Part shown: one piece after another, positions 23,220-34,993 of the stretch
Layout of the letters: each line of letters opens with the position of its first letter
How positions within the stretch are numbered: position 1 is the stretch's first letter
From: Manduca sexta
Taxonomy: Eukaryota > Arthropoda > Insecta > Lepidoptera > Sphingidae
Length of the DNA stretch: 64,000 nt
Reading direction: 5' to 3'
NCBI RefSeq assembly: GCF_014839805.1
Contig: NC_051115.1
Span: forward strand, 3,346,600-3,410,599
Position numbers and translations under genes: made by a program
The notes under the pieces: generated by a model
Database searches by the model: none
What the model was told of the DNA's origin: nothing
Seen by the model: only the letters and a program-made list of their open reading frames with translations

Positions 23220-23489
23220 TCAAATGTCCGCAGGTTCAATACCCAAGGGCACGCACCTCGGACTTTTCTAAAGTTATATGTGTATTTGTGAGTTATCGCT
23301 TGCTTTAACGATGAAGGAAAACATCGTAAGGAAACCTGCATACCTGAGAATTTCTCCAATAAAATTTCGAAGGTATGTGGTCTACCGATCCGCACTACAG
23401 CGTGGTGGACTAAGGCCTAATCTCTGAGTAGTAGAGGAGGTCCGCGCCCAGCAGTGGGACAGTATATACAGGGCTGATATTATTATACT
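23220..23489 (+). repeat. S1 SINE, tandem with the preceding copy
   Basis: Begins inside the head at caaatgtccgcaggttcaat and ends gggctgatattatta. Ten bases separate it from the previous S1 copy in the same orientation. Confidence 0.8.
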
Positions 23490-23499
23490 AATCAAAATC

Positions 23500-23830
23500 C
23501 CTCTGGAACCGTCTTCGGTGCAGTAGGGCTGATCACAGATTCTTCTGTGTCTAGGTAACCAATGGAGCCTTCTCTGCGCGGTGAAGTCTACCGTCTCCAG
23601 TAGTGGAGGGGCTCAGAAACCGGAAGACGTTCGGCGTCTGCATGAGGCTTAACCAAGTAAAATGGCAATAATTCTCTCCTATCTTGATTAAAGTACAAAT
23701 GCTTTTGACTTCGAAGGGGTAGAGACTTAGAGACTTTCCCGCCCTCACACCCACCACTACAACTCCTGTGAGGATCACCGAGCGGTGAAGCTCGCCGAGT
23801 CTCAGAGAACACTAACATGTCATCCCGTAA
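23500..23830 (-). repeat. Interspersed repeat, family E
   Basis: Shares, in reverse, the phrases gcgagcttcaccgctcggtg and cttacaggag/gtagtggtgggtgtg with 33490-33730 and 55370-55540. Confidence 0.55.
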
Positions 23831-23867
23831 CGAAATTAATCAAAAAGAATGATAAGGAGGAGTTGGA

Positions 23868-24078
23868 AATATTCATTGTTCACTTGGGATTGGCAGATGC
23901 AACCACTCTAATTAAGTGTTCCGTCCTATGATGTGATAGGGACGAGTCTAACGCCAAATCAGGCACAAACTCCAGGCTCCAAGGTGGTAGTGAGCAGAAA
24001 AACTTTATTTTGCCCGATTCGGGATTCAAACCTTGGATCTCAGAGTGTTATACCTTAATTAACTACGTCACCGAGGTA
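23868..24078 (-). repeat. S3 SINE, reverse
   Basis: Body at left (ggcagatgcaaccac), B-box region gggattcaaaccttgg, and head remnant aactacgtcaccgaggta at right. Confidence 0.7.
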
Positions 24079-24079
24079 C

Positions 24080-24739
24080 TAGATTACAAATATCAATTTA
24101 TCCTGTTAGTAACATAATAACTAACGATTATTGTCTGAATGATATTAATTTGGATAACGCAGGTGTCCGAGATTTTAGATAATACTTGTTATAAAATGGT
24201 TTTTCCTTACGTCTAGATTATTTATATTCGCCCGCGTAACCGTACTCAAGAAGTAATATCACAGTGACCCACGTTTCAGGATCTGTATCCCATTGATTCC
24301 CAAAGGTCCAGGTGGACCCCCAGGAGTCTAGGTGAAACTTGACGGAGATCAATGTTGGCTTGACCAAAAAATTGAAATTCACAATTCGTAAGCGAGGGTC
24401 CACGAAAATTCATTTGATAGTAAAGGCTAAGGCACGGTGACCCCAACATAACTGTCCAATGCCCCCCATAAAGGCTGGACCGGTAATACTCTTTATCAGC
24501 GATACCAAAAAAAGGTCCACCGGAACCAGCAAAATTGAAAGTGGTCTATGAGGAAAAAAGTTTGGGAACCTCTGGTATATCCAAAGAGGCCTTGTGTCGA
24601 TTGAAAGATCCTCTCTTGTCAGTCGATAAATCTGGAGGCTATACAAACGAGTCCAGTAGAGTCACTCCCGTTTGTGTATAAAAAAACGGCTATGTACGCC
24701 TGATCGGTTTTTAGTATATGTATATACAATGTAATGTTC
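24080..24739. other. Gene-free spacer
   Basis: Ordinary mixed sequence. Short GGTCCA/CCAGG-rich phrases around 24300-24560 but no exon and no family recognised. Confidence 0.4.
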
Positions 24740-24850
24740 CAACAGGCATAATTGTGTCGACTGAGGTGTAATCGTCTCTCGTCAGACGACATTATTGGAC
24801 CGCACTCTTACCATCAGGTGTAGTGCGGTCACTTTTCCCGGCCTGTATTA
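24740..24850 (+). repeat. Family L fragment
   Basis: caacaggcataattgtgtcg and tctctcgtcagacgacatta place it in family L; joined directly to a reverse S1 SINE. Confidence 0.65.
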
Positions 24851-24879
24851 CTCACCCTACCCGCATAAAAAAAGGGTTT

Positions 24880-25052
24880 AAAATTCTTAGATATGCAGGT
24901 TTCCTCACGATGTTTTCCTTCACCGTTGAAACAAGCGGTAATCCACAAAGAATACATATAAATTTAAGAAAAGTTAGAAGTGTGTTTGGGTTTGAACCTG
25001 CGGACATTCGTCTCGGCAGTCCGTTCCACACACAACTAGGCTATCGCCGCTT
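24880..25052 (-). repeat. S1 SINE, 5' half
   Basis: Reverse copy with an intact tRNA-like head (caactaggctatcgccgc) but lacking the tail. Confidence 0.85.
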
Positions 25053-25349
25053 TCCATTTTTCCATTATTTCTCATTTTAGACAATAATAATTTGTGTATA
25101 AATAGATGTAAGACAAAAAAAAATGATTTTTGTGTTATGTTATATCTGATTGTTATGTAACAATCAGAAATGAAATGTAATATAAATTATAGTTTTCTCT
25201 GTTTATTAAATAAACAATTTTGTATTGTTATATTTCATTGTTATGTTTGTATAACAATTATTAGATTGTATATTATTTAAGATAATAATTGTAATAATTG
25301 TGAATAAAATATTTTAGAAATTATTTCTGTAATTTTTATTGTTTACTAC

Positions 25350-26107
25350 GTGGTGCTCGCGGCTTCGCCCGCGTGACACAGTTTTTCGGGATAAATTACT
25401 GCTCTATATTTTCCCGGTATACTACCGTGCTAAGCACAAAAGCGGTATCTCAAAAAACAACAAAATCTTGATTTTTATGTCGTCAGATAGCTTAAAGAAA
25501 TAACCAATGAACTTACCTAAATAACGGTGTCTTGTTTAGAACTTGTAAAAAAAACCTTAAAAGAGTTTCTCTATTTCTCTATCTCAGTTTTACATACAAA
25601 ACTATAAAACTATATTCACAAAACTTCGATTATCTCGAAATAAGGTTTCCCTGACATACCGCTTTTGCACTTAGCACGGCAGTATAGTAAGTAGCCTATG
25701 TTCTTCCCAAAGTCTCAAACTATCTTCATACCAAATTGTATCGAAATCCATTGAATAATTTTTGAGTTTCACGCGTTCAGACAGGAAGATGCCGAGAGGA
25801 CTTTGTTTTTAAATACATTTATTTTTAGAACTTTTTAAGAGAAACAATTTCGTCATACATGTTTGTTGCATAACTTTAACCGTTTACGCAGCACACGCAA
25901 CGGAAGCTATCAATTGGTATTAATTTTCGACGTTTTTGCAATTTTTCATTAATGCTCCGCTCCTATTTGTCATAGCGTGATGTTACATAGCCGATAGCCT
26001 TCCTTGATCAATGAGCTATCCAACACTAAAATAATTTTTCAATTCGAACCAGTAGTTCTTGAGATAAGCGTGTTCAAATAAAAAAAAACTCTTCAGCTTT
26101 ATATAAT
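25350..26107 (-). mobile_element. Helitron carrying a nested MITE
   Basis: Minus-strand Helitron from the aagctgaagagt 5' end to the gcgaagccgcgagc 3' hairpin. The final CTAG is lost (reads cgtggtgctcgcgg). The Helitron sequence is split after ttcccgg by a 255-bp MITE and resumes at agtaagtagcc. Confidence 0.75.
25430..25684. mobile_element. MITE with ~29-bp inverted ends, nested in a Helitron
   Basis: Left end tactaccgtgctaagcacaa and right end ttgcacttagcacggcagta are inverted copies continuing into agcggtat/ataccgct. TA flanks both sides, as for Tc1/mariner-mobilised elements. Confidence 0.75.
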
Positions 26108-26111
26108 TGTA

Positions 26112-26390
26112 CTAGTTGACCCGACAGACGTTGTCCCGTCTTAACTATGAATTTGCAGCGCGCATTCTGTCAATCGCTGACACTTATTTCAAACAATTGA
26201 CAGTTATATAAAATAGTTTTCTTAATTTTTCTAATTTTCCGCGCAATTTTTTGAATTTTTTCTTTCATAAGAACCATCTCCTGACAATAACAAACACAAC
26301 AAAAAATAAATAATGAAATCGGTCCAGCCGTTCACGCGTGATGGCGTGACCAAGGGAAATAGGGATTCATTTTTATATATATAAGATAGA
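26112..26390 (-). mobile_element. Small Helitron-like element, family B
   Basis: Minus strand: starts TC followed by tatatata-rich sequence, includes cacgccatcacgcgtgaacg, ends gacaacgtctgtcgggtcaactag next to T. Four copies in the window: here, 47115-47396, 48687-48969 and 59185-59470. Confidence 0.65.
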
Positions 26391-26537
26391 TAAAAATATG
26401 AGTTCCAAAATCATTTAGAAATGTATAATTGCTTCAATAATATACAAATAGCTGTCTCCCATCTAAAAAACATATTCAGGCCATGCTTCCTATCAATAAC
26501 CGGCCTGAACACATATTTTATCATTTTTATTATATTA

Positions 26538-26770
26538 GACTGCCTCGGTGGCGTAGTTGTACTGCATGCGCAGTACGACAGCGCTCTGAGGTCCTGGATT
26601 CGAATCCTGGGTCGGGCAAACTAATATTCGGGTTTTTCTGCTCAGTATCAGCCCGGAGTCTGGAATTTGTGCCCATATCATGGGACGGAACACACTTGGC
26701 GAAAAGTGGGTGCCCTTGTTGCGCCTCTGCATACCCCTTCTGGGATAAATGCGTGATGTTGTGTATTATA
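26538..26770 (+). repeat. S3 SINE, best copy
   Basis: Head gcctcggtggcgtagttgta, intact B box gattcgaatcc, body gtgcccatatcatgggacgg, tail cctctgcataccccttctgg. The head resembles a tRNA but the anticodon region does not form a normal arm, so this is not a tRNA gene. Confidence 0.8.
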
Positions 26771-26945
26771 TTAGAAATATATAATATTGTCCAAAGACAT
26801 TAAACAGTATAGTTATAGAGCGTACCACAGGGCCAAAGTGCCCCAAAAGTTATTACCAATTGGTAATAAGTCTTGTTTGAAATGTCCGTGTGACAAGATG
26901 TCAGCGTCCTTAGACATTAATACAAAATAACATATTTATAGAAAA

Positions 26946-27246
26946 CTAGCTTTTGGTCGCCGCTTCGCCCGCGTGCAGGAGCTTTCCGGGATAAAATTCC
27001 CGCTATATATTTTCCCGGAATAGTAGCCTATAACCTTCCCAGGGTCTTAAACTATCTCCATACCAAAATTCGTTTTGTTATCCCACGTTTTATGTCACGT
27101 CCCGTTCCCGTGGGAACGGTATAAAAAGTATCCTATGTCCGTCTCCTGGTTCTAAGCTACCTCCCCATCAATTTACATCCAAATCGGTTCATCCGTTCTT
27201 GAGTTATAAATAGTGTAACTAACACAACTTTCTTTTATATATATAA
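26946..27246 (-). mobile_element. Helitron, short derivative
   Basis: CTAG at 26946, mirrored hairpin (ggtcgccgcttcgcccgcg), then sequence ending ttatatatataaatgc. Internally shortened compared with the 5270 and 61866 copies. Confidence 0.65.
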
Positions 27247-27417
27247 ATGCTAAAATCCGCATTAAAACATGTAAAAAAAATAAAGTAGTTTACATTGATG
27301 TTTTGCTATTTCACGATAGATTGAACTATCGCATGAGCGCAAAATGTTTGTATGACAATCTTCCCAATGTCCGCTCTATAATCTTAGAACTCTGATATAA
27401 TCAAAACAGTTACGGAC

Positions 27418-27590
27418 ATAATGAGACTAAACATCAGCTCATGTCTCAGAATGGCGAGCGCAGTGGAATACCAAACAATATTTGGTAATTCAAGGTCTTG
27501 GATGGTGTTTCTACTGTTTATGGATCGTATCGCTTACCATCAGGCGAAAGGCAAGCTCGTCTCGTCATTCAAATTAATAAAAAAAAAGTT
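27418..27590 (+). repeat. Family S2, 3' half
   Basis: From tcatgtctcagaatggcgag to attaataaaaaaa. Confidence 0.8.
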
Positions 27591-27859
27591 TTTTTCAACA
27601 CTGGCTTCCAGTTCAAACAGATTCCCTCCGACCCATGGCATGATAGGGAGCGTGGGTGAAAACCAAAATATAGATTCCATTTCCTATTATGACTTAATGA
27701 TATCACAGTAAGCAATATGCTTATCAAAACACCTGACATATAGCGTCTTTCTTTATCATTTATCAAAGGAATTAAAATTAACAAAACGATTATAATTTTA
27801 GTATAATACTAACGATTCTCCTCGGCTCCGCACGGGTAGCAATAATCAACTAAATGTTT

Positions 27860-28040
27860 TGGTGGTTAGATCGCTTCCAAACTGATAGGATATATTTTGT
27901 CCGGATAGCGACCATACACAGGGTGTTAAAACCCATAGTGGCCCACGTATGTCGCGTTCCGGGATCAGCCTGTATATATCCAACAGGCCAGCATAATTGT
28001 ATCGACTGCCGAGGGGTGATCATTTTTTGTCAGTACGTAC
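27860..28040 (+). repeat. Family L copy
   Basis: Contains gtgttaaaacccatagtggc and caggccagcataattgtatc. Confidence 0.7.
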
Positions 28041-28117
28041 ATCAATCTTATTATTATTTATCAAAATTGGTTTACTAATTATAATGAAATAATTTATTTG
28101 AACCTGTGTTATACATT

Positions 28118-28270
28118 ATTTAGATTCCGTCAATATTAACTCTACCAGTTCGTGCAGTTCTCACCAGAGAACGGGCGTGAACTGGTGTTGCTCTTTTCAA
28201 AATCAGTTTAAGGTATAAATTACAGTACATGATACACAGAAAAGAGAAAATTACAATTGTTTTCTTTTTG
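28118..28270 (+). repeat. Interspersed repeat, family J
   Basis: gattccgtcaatattaact, accagagaacgggcg and ggtgttgctcttttc recur at 58612-58750. Only these two copies are seen. Confidence 0.6.
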
Positions 28271-28318
28271 TTGCTGTTTAGAGCAGTTCAATTAATTAAT
28301 TTAATTAAACTATTTTTC

Positions 28319-28567
28319 GATTAGGCCTTAGTCCACCACGCTGTAGTGCGGATTGGCAAACTTCACACACCTTCGAAATTCCTATAGAGAACTTCTCAAA
28401 TGTGCAGGTTTCCTCACGATGTTTTCCTTCACCGTTAAAGCGAACGATAAATTCACAAAGAATACACACATGATTTTAGAAAAGTCAGAGGTATGTGCCC
28501 TTGGGATTTGAACCTGCGGACATTCGTCTTGGCAGTTCGTTCCACACCCAACTAGACTATCGCCGCT
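28319..28567 (-). repeat. S1 SINE upstream of the lipase
   Basis: Reverse copy with intact head and shortened tail, about 300 bases before the lipase start codon. Confidence 0.85.
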
Positions 28568-28869
28568 TTTTCAAGTTATGACTGGTCTAACAGAAAAAAG
28601 AATTTTCCAAATCGGTCTATAAATAAGCGAGTTCTGAGGTAACAATAACCAAAAAAAATTCAGGTCGAATTGATAACCTCATCCTTTTAAGTCAGTTAAA
28701 AAATACGTCGAATTCAGAAGCTCCGTTTTTTCGTCGGTAACAAACAAACATATTTTCATTAGTAGATATTGGAAATTACCATCAAAAATATTGAGATAAG
28801 ATGAGAATTTGATAATTTCATTAATATAATACGTAATTCCGTTTTAGTAGGCACAATAAGAGTTAGACC

Positions 28870-31800
28870 ATGGCTGTGTACATCGGATTATTGAGTTTGT
28901 TCCTCGCTGCGGTTGCAGGTATGTGTTTTCTAACAGTAAGTCAGACGTTTCGAGATGAATACCTTATGCTAAATTTCATTTCAGAGTTTCGGACTATACT
29001 AAAATAATGACCTATTTCAAAATGATTTCTTATGTTTACGCGAATGTTAGACATTGAAATTAAACTAATTTTCGGATTCTATCGCGGTATTGGTGTTTTA
29101 TTTTCTCCCGACGTTTCGAAGACTTTGCAGCCTTCATGGTCACGGGGGGGACTGAGGTGTTGTTCATCCGTAAATTCAAAGTTACAATATCTACCTACCT
29201 ACATTTACAAGGTGTTAAAACCCGCCATAGTGGCCCACGTGTTGCGTGTCGGGATCAGCCTGTGTATATCCAGTTCCAACAGGCATAGTTGTGTCGACTG
29301 AGGAGTAATCATCTCTCGTCAGTCAACATTCTATTGGACCCTACTTCGCTTACTATCAGGTGCAGTTTAGAAATTTTTAAGGATCATATTTGCGTATGCA
29401 ATTTATCATCAATGGATTTTAATTTTGTCAATGCGCATCAATATTTAAATAAAAAGATTCCAGTCCTCAATTATCCGATAAAAATGTTGATTATCCGCTA
29501 AGCTTTGATAAAATACTAGGTACATATAATGTTTTTCTATTGAGATTAAAAAAAATGGATTAAAACAAGGATTATGAGGAAGCAAAATCGAAATGATAAT
29601 AATACTTCCTTCACAAGTTATGATACCAACAACTAACACAAAGTTAAATAGATGTTTGTAATTTCTTATCTTTTATAAGCTTACTAAAACTCTTTTTTTT
29701 ACGATAAAATGAAGAATACTTGAATTAGGAAAGATCTAGTATTATAAAATTTATATTATTTTTCACTTTAAATGTCTCTCCTGTAAAGTTGATATTATCA
29801 AGATTCTTTTGTTTGCGTATTGGACCCCACAGCCAAACCGCGCCGGCGGAAACCTGCAAATGAGATACTGGAACTTGCTTTGAGAATTCAGGGTCGTGAA
29901 GGAAGGATGAGAGGGGATAGTTGGGAAGGATAAGGAAGCCTCTTAGGATGGGAGGAGGGAGAAGGCTAGGAATTTCCCGTAGTCCTTATAGGTATTGGTA
30001 ACCATGATACACATTGAACTGTGTGCCTAGAGCAGCGACATATACCGAGACAGTGCGACGACGCACTGGTGGAGTCTTGGCGTATTCATTTTGAGCTCCT
30101 GGATCTTCACCAAGGAGACCAAAATGGGGTTTTTATAATAATAATAATATTATAATAGCCCTGTATTATATACTGTCCCACAGCTGGGCACAGGCCTCCT
30201 CTACTACTGAGAGGGATTAGGCCTTAGTCCACCACGCTGGCCTAGTGCGGATTGGTAGACTTTATATATCTTTAATATTCCTATAGAGAATTTCTCAGAT
30301 GTGCAGGTTTCTTCACGATGTTTTCCTTCACCGTTAGAGCAAGCGATATTTCACAATGAATACACACCTAATTTTAGAAAAGTCTGTGTGCCTTTGGGAC
30401 TTGAACCTGCGGACATTCGTCTCGGCAGTCCGTTCCACACCCAACTAGGCTATTACCGCTATTATAATAATATGCACATATTAATAAATTGTCATCCTTC
30501 CAGCTTTCCCCAGCGACCCAGTTCTCATAAAGCTGGATGATGGTCTACGCTACCAACACGTCCAGGGTCCGGATGGCAAGCTCCACCTCTCCGACTCCTG
30601 GATGAAGGCCAGCGATCTGGAGGAAGTAGCCAGATTCAACCCTGACAGGCAGAATGTGTACCATCTGTTTACTAGGTAAGAACAATTATAATGAAATTGC
30701 TGGCGGTTCCGGCCGGGTGATATAGGTTTTTCCGGAAAAAGTTTCCGTTATAAAAGTCATGCTATATATTTTCCCGGGAGCCTATATTCGTCCCAGGGTC
30801 TCAAACTATCTCCATACCAAATTTCATCTAAATCTGTTGGATAGTTTTTGAGTTTAACGCGTTTAGACAGACAGTTTTTGAATTTTTTTTAGAACTTTTT
30901 AAGAGTAACGATTGCATCATTAATAATTGTTGTATAAACGGAAGCTCTTAAATGTAATAATTTTCCCCGTTTTGTAACATTTTTTATTACTGCCCCACTC
31001 CTATTGGTCATAGTGTATAGCCTATATAGCCTATAGCCATTCTCGATAAATGTGCTATCCAACACTAAAAGAATTTTTCAGTTCGAACCAGTAGTTCTTG
31101 AGATTAGCCGGTCCAAACAAACAAACTCTTCAGCTTTATATAATAGTATGGATATATATAATTCTGATTTTATCCAGGGAAAACCCCTCAGTAAGTCAGC
31201 CTCTCCTGACCGGAGTTGAAGGTCTCCTGGGCCTCACCAACTACAACCCGAGACGCAGGACTGTAGTCCTTGTTCACGGGTGGCTTGACAATGCTGCCTC
31301 AGACTTCAACACTGTGTTGGTTCCTGGTAAGTTTATTTTTCTAGAGATTTTCTATTGCACTTTAAAGGTGAGACGAACATCCTCACCTGATGGTAGTAAT
31401 ACGATCGCGAATCCTACTAATATTATAAATGCGAAATTTTGTGAGGATGGATGGATATATGTATGTATGTTTGTTCCTCCATTACGAAAAAACTACCGAA
31501 CGGATTTGGATGAAACTGTACAGTAATATTGGTTATACATCATAATAAGAAATAGGCTACAATTTATAATGATTTTGTGTAATTATTTTGCAGCCTTCCT
31601 CGCCGCGGAAGACCTGAACGTGATTGTAGTAGACTGGAGCGCCGGCGCTGGATCCATCAATTACTTCACCGCATTGGCTAACACAGTGCCTGCTGGTAAG
31701 TATAATTGAGTTGCTCTCAAGTATATACTAGGATCCATATTCATAAATGAATCTCTTGAGTAAGATCTTATGTATACAGTTTTACTTATAAAAACGCAAA

Positions 31801-34666
31801 GCTATGCTTAGTTAAAACACAAATTTACTCGATCAGCTGTAAGTCAAAACCCGCCATAGTGGCACACGTGTCGCGTTCCGGGATCAGCCTGTGTATATCC
31901 GGTTCCAACAGGCATAATTGTGTCGACTGAGGGGACATCATCTCTCGTCAGTCAACATTGTTGGACCCCACAGACCAACAGGTGTAGAGAGTTACATGCC
32001 AGTATAAAAAAATGCAGTTTTTAAAAAAAATCTGCAAATCTTCCCCTAAATTTAGGGGAATATCACTAAATTGGAAACCCTGTATTATAATTACTTCAAG
32101 GTTTTGTATTTTTTTATTATAGGACTCAGTGTTGCCCGCTTCATTGCCTGGCTGAACCGGGCCACGTCAGCTGTCCCATCTATGTACCATTTAGTGGGCC
32201 ACAGCTTGGGCGGGCACATGGTTGGAATCATCGGCAGGAACCTTGGTGGAGAAGTGGCGTACATCACTGGTAAGTGCGGTTTTACAAATTGATTATCATC
32301 TTCATCAGCCCTGTATTATATACTGTCCCACTGTTGGGCACGGGCCTCCTCCACTACTGAGAGGGATTAGGATTTAGTCCACCACGCTGTAGTATGGATT
32401 GGTAGACTTCACACACCCTCGAAATTCCTATAAAGAACTTCTCAAGTATGCAGGTTTTCATGTTGTTTCCTTCACCGTTAAAGCAAGCGATAATTCACAA
32501 AGAATACACACATATTTTTTTTAAAAAGTCAGAGGTGTGTGTCTTTGGCATTTGAACCTGCGGACACTTTAAAAATTATGGGCGAAATAATAAAATTGTA
32601 GAGCGAACTGGTGGTAGATCTCTCATATGTGAGAGTCCGTCTGGGTAGGTACCACCGCAATGTATATTTAAGCAAGCAGCGGTGTGTCACTGTTGTACGT
32701 TTGAAGAAAATTGTAGCCAGTGTAACTACTGAACATAATAAGATTTAACTGCCTCCTCTACTACTGAGGATTAGGCCATAGTCCACCACGCTGTAGTGCG
32801 AGCAGACTTCACACACCCTCAAATTTCCTATAGAGAACTTTTCAGATATGCAGGGTTCCTCACGATGTTTTCCTGCACCAATTATAATTTCGATTTAAGC
32901 ATTATTTAAGTCATATTTTTTTCCTCCAGCTCTGGACCCGGCAGGTCCAGGATGGATCAACAATAATGACAGATTCCGGCCTAACGACGGTGCCTATACT
33001 GAAGTCATACACACGAATGCTGGTGTCCTGGGCTTCCTCGCTACTCTGGGTCATGCCGACTTCTACCCTAACGGTGGTTTGGGAATGCCTGGCTGCGACT
33101 CTCAGGAGTGTGATCATTTGAGGTGAGATTTCCAACTCCCCTATCTTTCTATTTGATTAATTTCGTTGCGAAATAATGACGTGAATTTTCACCATTGATA
33201 TATATGTACTGCGTAGTAGATCTGGCGTTCCATACACTAATTGTGTTCGACTCAACTGTACTACAATCTGTACACCTGACTTGATGGTGTGTGGTTGTGT
33301 ACGGAGTGACGCTCATAATATAAGAACACGAGTGTAAGTGTAAACCTGGATGTAAATAAAAAATATTAGTCAAATAAGTAAAATTATTTGTTGTACAAGT
33401 GAACAGTAACGTTTAGGTTGCCATTTTAGTTCAGATTGAACAAATAGTTTATATGCACTTCCGTGTCTATAGAATATACATCAATGGTTTTCCTTGAGTC
33501 CGCCGAGTTTCACTGCTCGTTATCATAAAATGCATACCCTAGATCCTGGCTTACAGAAGTTGTAGTGGTGGGTGTGAAGGCGGGAAAGTCTATCCTATGA
33601 TACTGATAAAGACTGATTAGTGTTTGACATTCGGCGAGCTTCACCGCTCGGTGTCATACAATGTCACTACTAATCCTGGCTTACAGGAGCTGTAGTGAAT
33701 GTGTGGGTGGGAAAGTCTATCCCATGAGGTATAGTGTTAAACGCTCTTTTTACAGTAAACATTATATTAGCAAAATAATTACAGAATACAATTTTAGACA
33801 TTTTTTGACAACGTCCAACCAGAGAGAATAATAATAGACATATCTTCTCTTCTGCCAGCCTGCCCGCGCAGCCGAATACTTCCGGAAACGCCCGATGTCA
33901 TCGGCTAGGATAGCGGCGCGTAACAATAGCTTTTAAAATACGGATAGTGCTCCATTTGCAGGGGCATTGCTTTAATATTGGTTTTAAATTCCAGAGGTAT
34001 CTTCTACTTGGCCGAGTCACTGACCTCCGGAGGTTTTAATGGACGTCGCTGTGCCTCTTACCTCACCGCTATGACCGGCAACTGCTTCCTCTGGGGCAAT
34101 TTGAGGATGGGAGGACTCGTGCCCAAGACTGGGTAAGTTATTTATCTTTTTTTACCCCTGCACCTGGTGGTAAATGGAGTGGGGTTTAACACATTTATGC
34201 AGGCCTGTTGGAACTGAATATACACAGGCTAATTCCGGAACGCGATACACTTACTTGGGCCAGTGTGACGGGTATTACTATTGTTTATAGGCGGTCGTAT
34301 CGCTGACTATCAGGCGAACGGCAAGCTTGTCTCGTCATTAAAAGCAAAAAAACTTGTAACAGGGCCGCGTTAAGTTATCTTCTTGTAAATGAGCGTGGAA
34401 TGGTATCCTGTATGCCTATTTCTATTGCATTAAACATGACCTGGAAGTGCTTGTTAAGCCTAGGCATAAGGGCTAATGCTCGTCTTGCCTTACATTTTAT
34501 AACGCTTATAATAGTGTGAAATAAGCCCTTTGCGTTGCGCACTGCTGCTTATGCTGACATACTTTTTATAATGCTTACGACCTACTCTGATATAAATGTT
34601 TGTTTCAGATCTTCTGGAATATTCTACTTGGAAACCAACGCATCTCCGCCATTCTCTAGGAATTAA
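28870..34666 (+). CDS. Secreted lipase, pancreatic-lipase/phospholipase A1 family
   Basis: Eight exons: 28870-28918, 30504-30675, 31178-31326, 31594-31695, 32123-32269, 32930-33122, 33995-34132, 34609-34666. The phases join into 335 aa. The start codon has a good context (accatggc), and residues 1 to about 17 form a signal peptide. VLVHGW (His107-Trp109) is the oxyanion-hole strand. The triad is Ser185 (GHSLGG), Asp209 (ALDPAGP) and His269 (CDHLR). GHADFYPNGG is typical of the family. The lid lies between Cys262 and Cys267, only four residues, against over twenty in mammalian pancreatic lipase. In this family a short lid often goes with phospholipase A1 or galactolipase activity (inference). 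The enzyme would be secreted, for example into gut lumen or haemolymph, and hydrolyse acyl esters of lipids. It carries no C-terminal PLAT domain. The gene is complete, with repeats in every intron. Confidence 0.92.
29020..29360 (+). repeat. MITE half joined to family L, lipase intron 1
   Basis: 29020-29200 matches the left half of the 7724 MITE (ttatgtttacgcgaatgtta to gttacaatatctacc). It then changes to family L (ggtgttaaaacccgccatag) without a gap. Confidence 0.65.
29823..30033 (+). repeat. Family G copy, lipase intron 1
   Basis: Shares aaacctgcaaatgagatact, ggataaggaagcctcttagg and gtgtgcctag with 2718-3012. Confidence 0.65.
30141..30460 (-). repeat. S1 SINE, lipase intron 1
   Basis: Reverse full-length copy 43 bases upstream of exon 2; ends ccaactaggctattaccgct. 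Confidence 0.85.
30695..31147 (-). mobile_element. Helitron in lipase intron 2
   Basis: Mutated 3' end at left (gctggcggttccggccggg, no CTAG) and recognisable 5' end at right (caaacaaactcttcagcttt). It fills almost the whole intron and ends 30 bases before exon 3. Confidence 0.7.
31412..31545 (+). mobile_element. Helitron 5' fragment, lipase intron 3
   Basis: Starts TC at 31412 with ctactaatattataaatgcg, then gtatgtttgttcctccatta. This 5' end differs from the other Helitrons here. The 3' end is missing. Confidence 0.55.
31845..31990 (+). repeat. Family L copy, lipase intron 4
   Basis: gcacacgtgtcgcgttccgg, aacaggcataattgtgtcga and tctctcgtcagtcaacattg are present. Confidence 0.7.
32305..32880. 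repeat. S1 / S2 / S1 cluster, lipase intron 5
   Basis: Reverse S1 (32305-32572), sense S2 5' half (32608-32745), then a second reverse S1 fragment (32752-32880). Together they make up nearly the whole intron. Confidence 0.75.
33190..33730 (-). repeat. Families F and E, lipase intron 6
   Basis: 33190-33470 is a reverse family F copy. 33490-33730 holds two partial family E units (gagtttcactgctcgttatc and gagcttcaccgctcggtgtc). The same F and E neighbours recur in orb introns at 54355 and 55370. Confidence 0.65.
34262..34350 (+). repeat. Family S2, 3' end, lipase intron 7
   Basis: ccagtgtgacgggtattact to cgtctcgtcattaaaagcaa plus A-run; preceded by a short reverse family L piece. Confidence 0.65.
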
Positions 34667-34694
34667 AGAAGTCAGAAGAGTATGTTAATTTTTC

Positions 34695-34700
34695 AATAAA
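34695..34700 (+). terminator. Poly(A) signal of the lipase
   Basis: AATAAA 28 bases after the stop codon. This would give a very short 3' UTR, common for secreted digestive enzymes. Confidence 0.8.
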
Positions 34701-34745
34701 ATTGAAATGTACATGTTTTTAAAAAATGATTTTTTATTGTTGAGT

Positions 34746-34993
34746 AATGATATCAGCCCTGTATAATACTACCCCACTGCTGGGCCTCCTACTACTTAAG
34801 TATTAGGCTTTAGTCCATCACGTTATAGTGCGGGCGGACTTCACACACCCTCAAAATTCCTATAGAGAACTTCTAAGATATGCAGGTTTGCTCACGATGT
34901 TTTCCTTCACCGTTAAAGCAAGCATATTTCACAAAAAAAAAACACACACACACACACACACAACTTTAGAACAGTCAGAGGTGTCCTTGAGAA
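34746..34993 (-). repeat. S1 SINE downstream of the lipase
   Basis: Reverse copy without the head, with a short AC dinucleotide run (34942-34962) inside. Confidence 0.8.

Noticed and set aside
26541..26620. tRNA-like sequence with good A and B boxes
   Set aside because: It continues into the S3 SINE body found elsewhere, and the anticodon arm does not fold normally. It is a SINE head, not a tRNA gene.
26535..26803. Frames on both strands near 26.5-26.8 kb
   Set aside because: They lie within the S3 SINE and translate the tRNA-like head.
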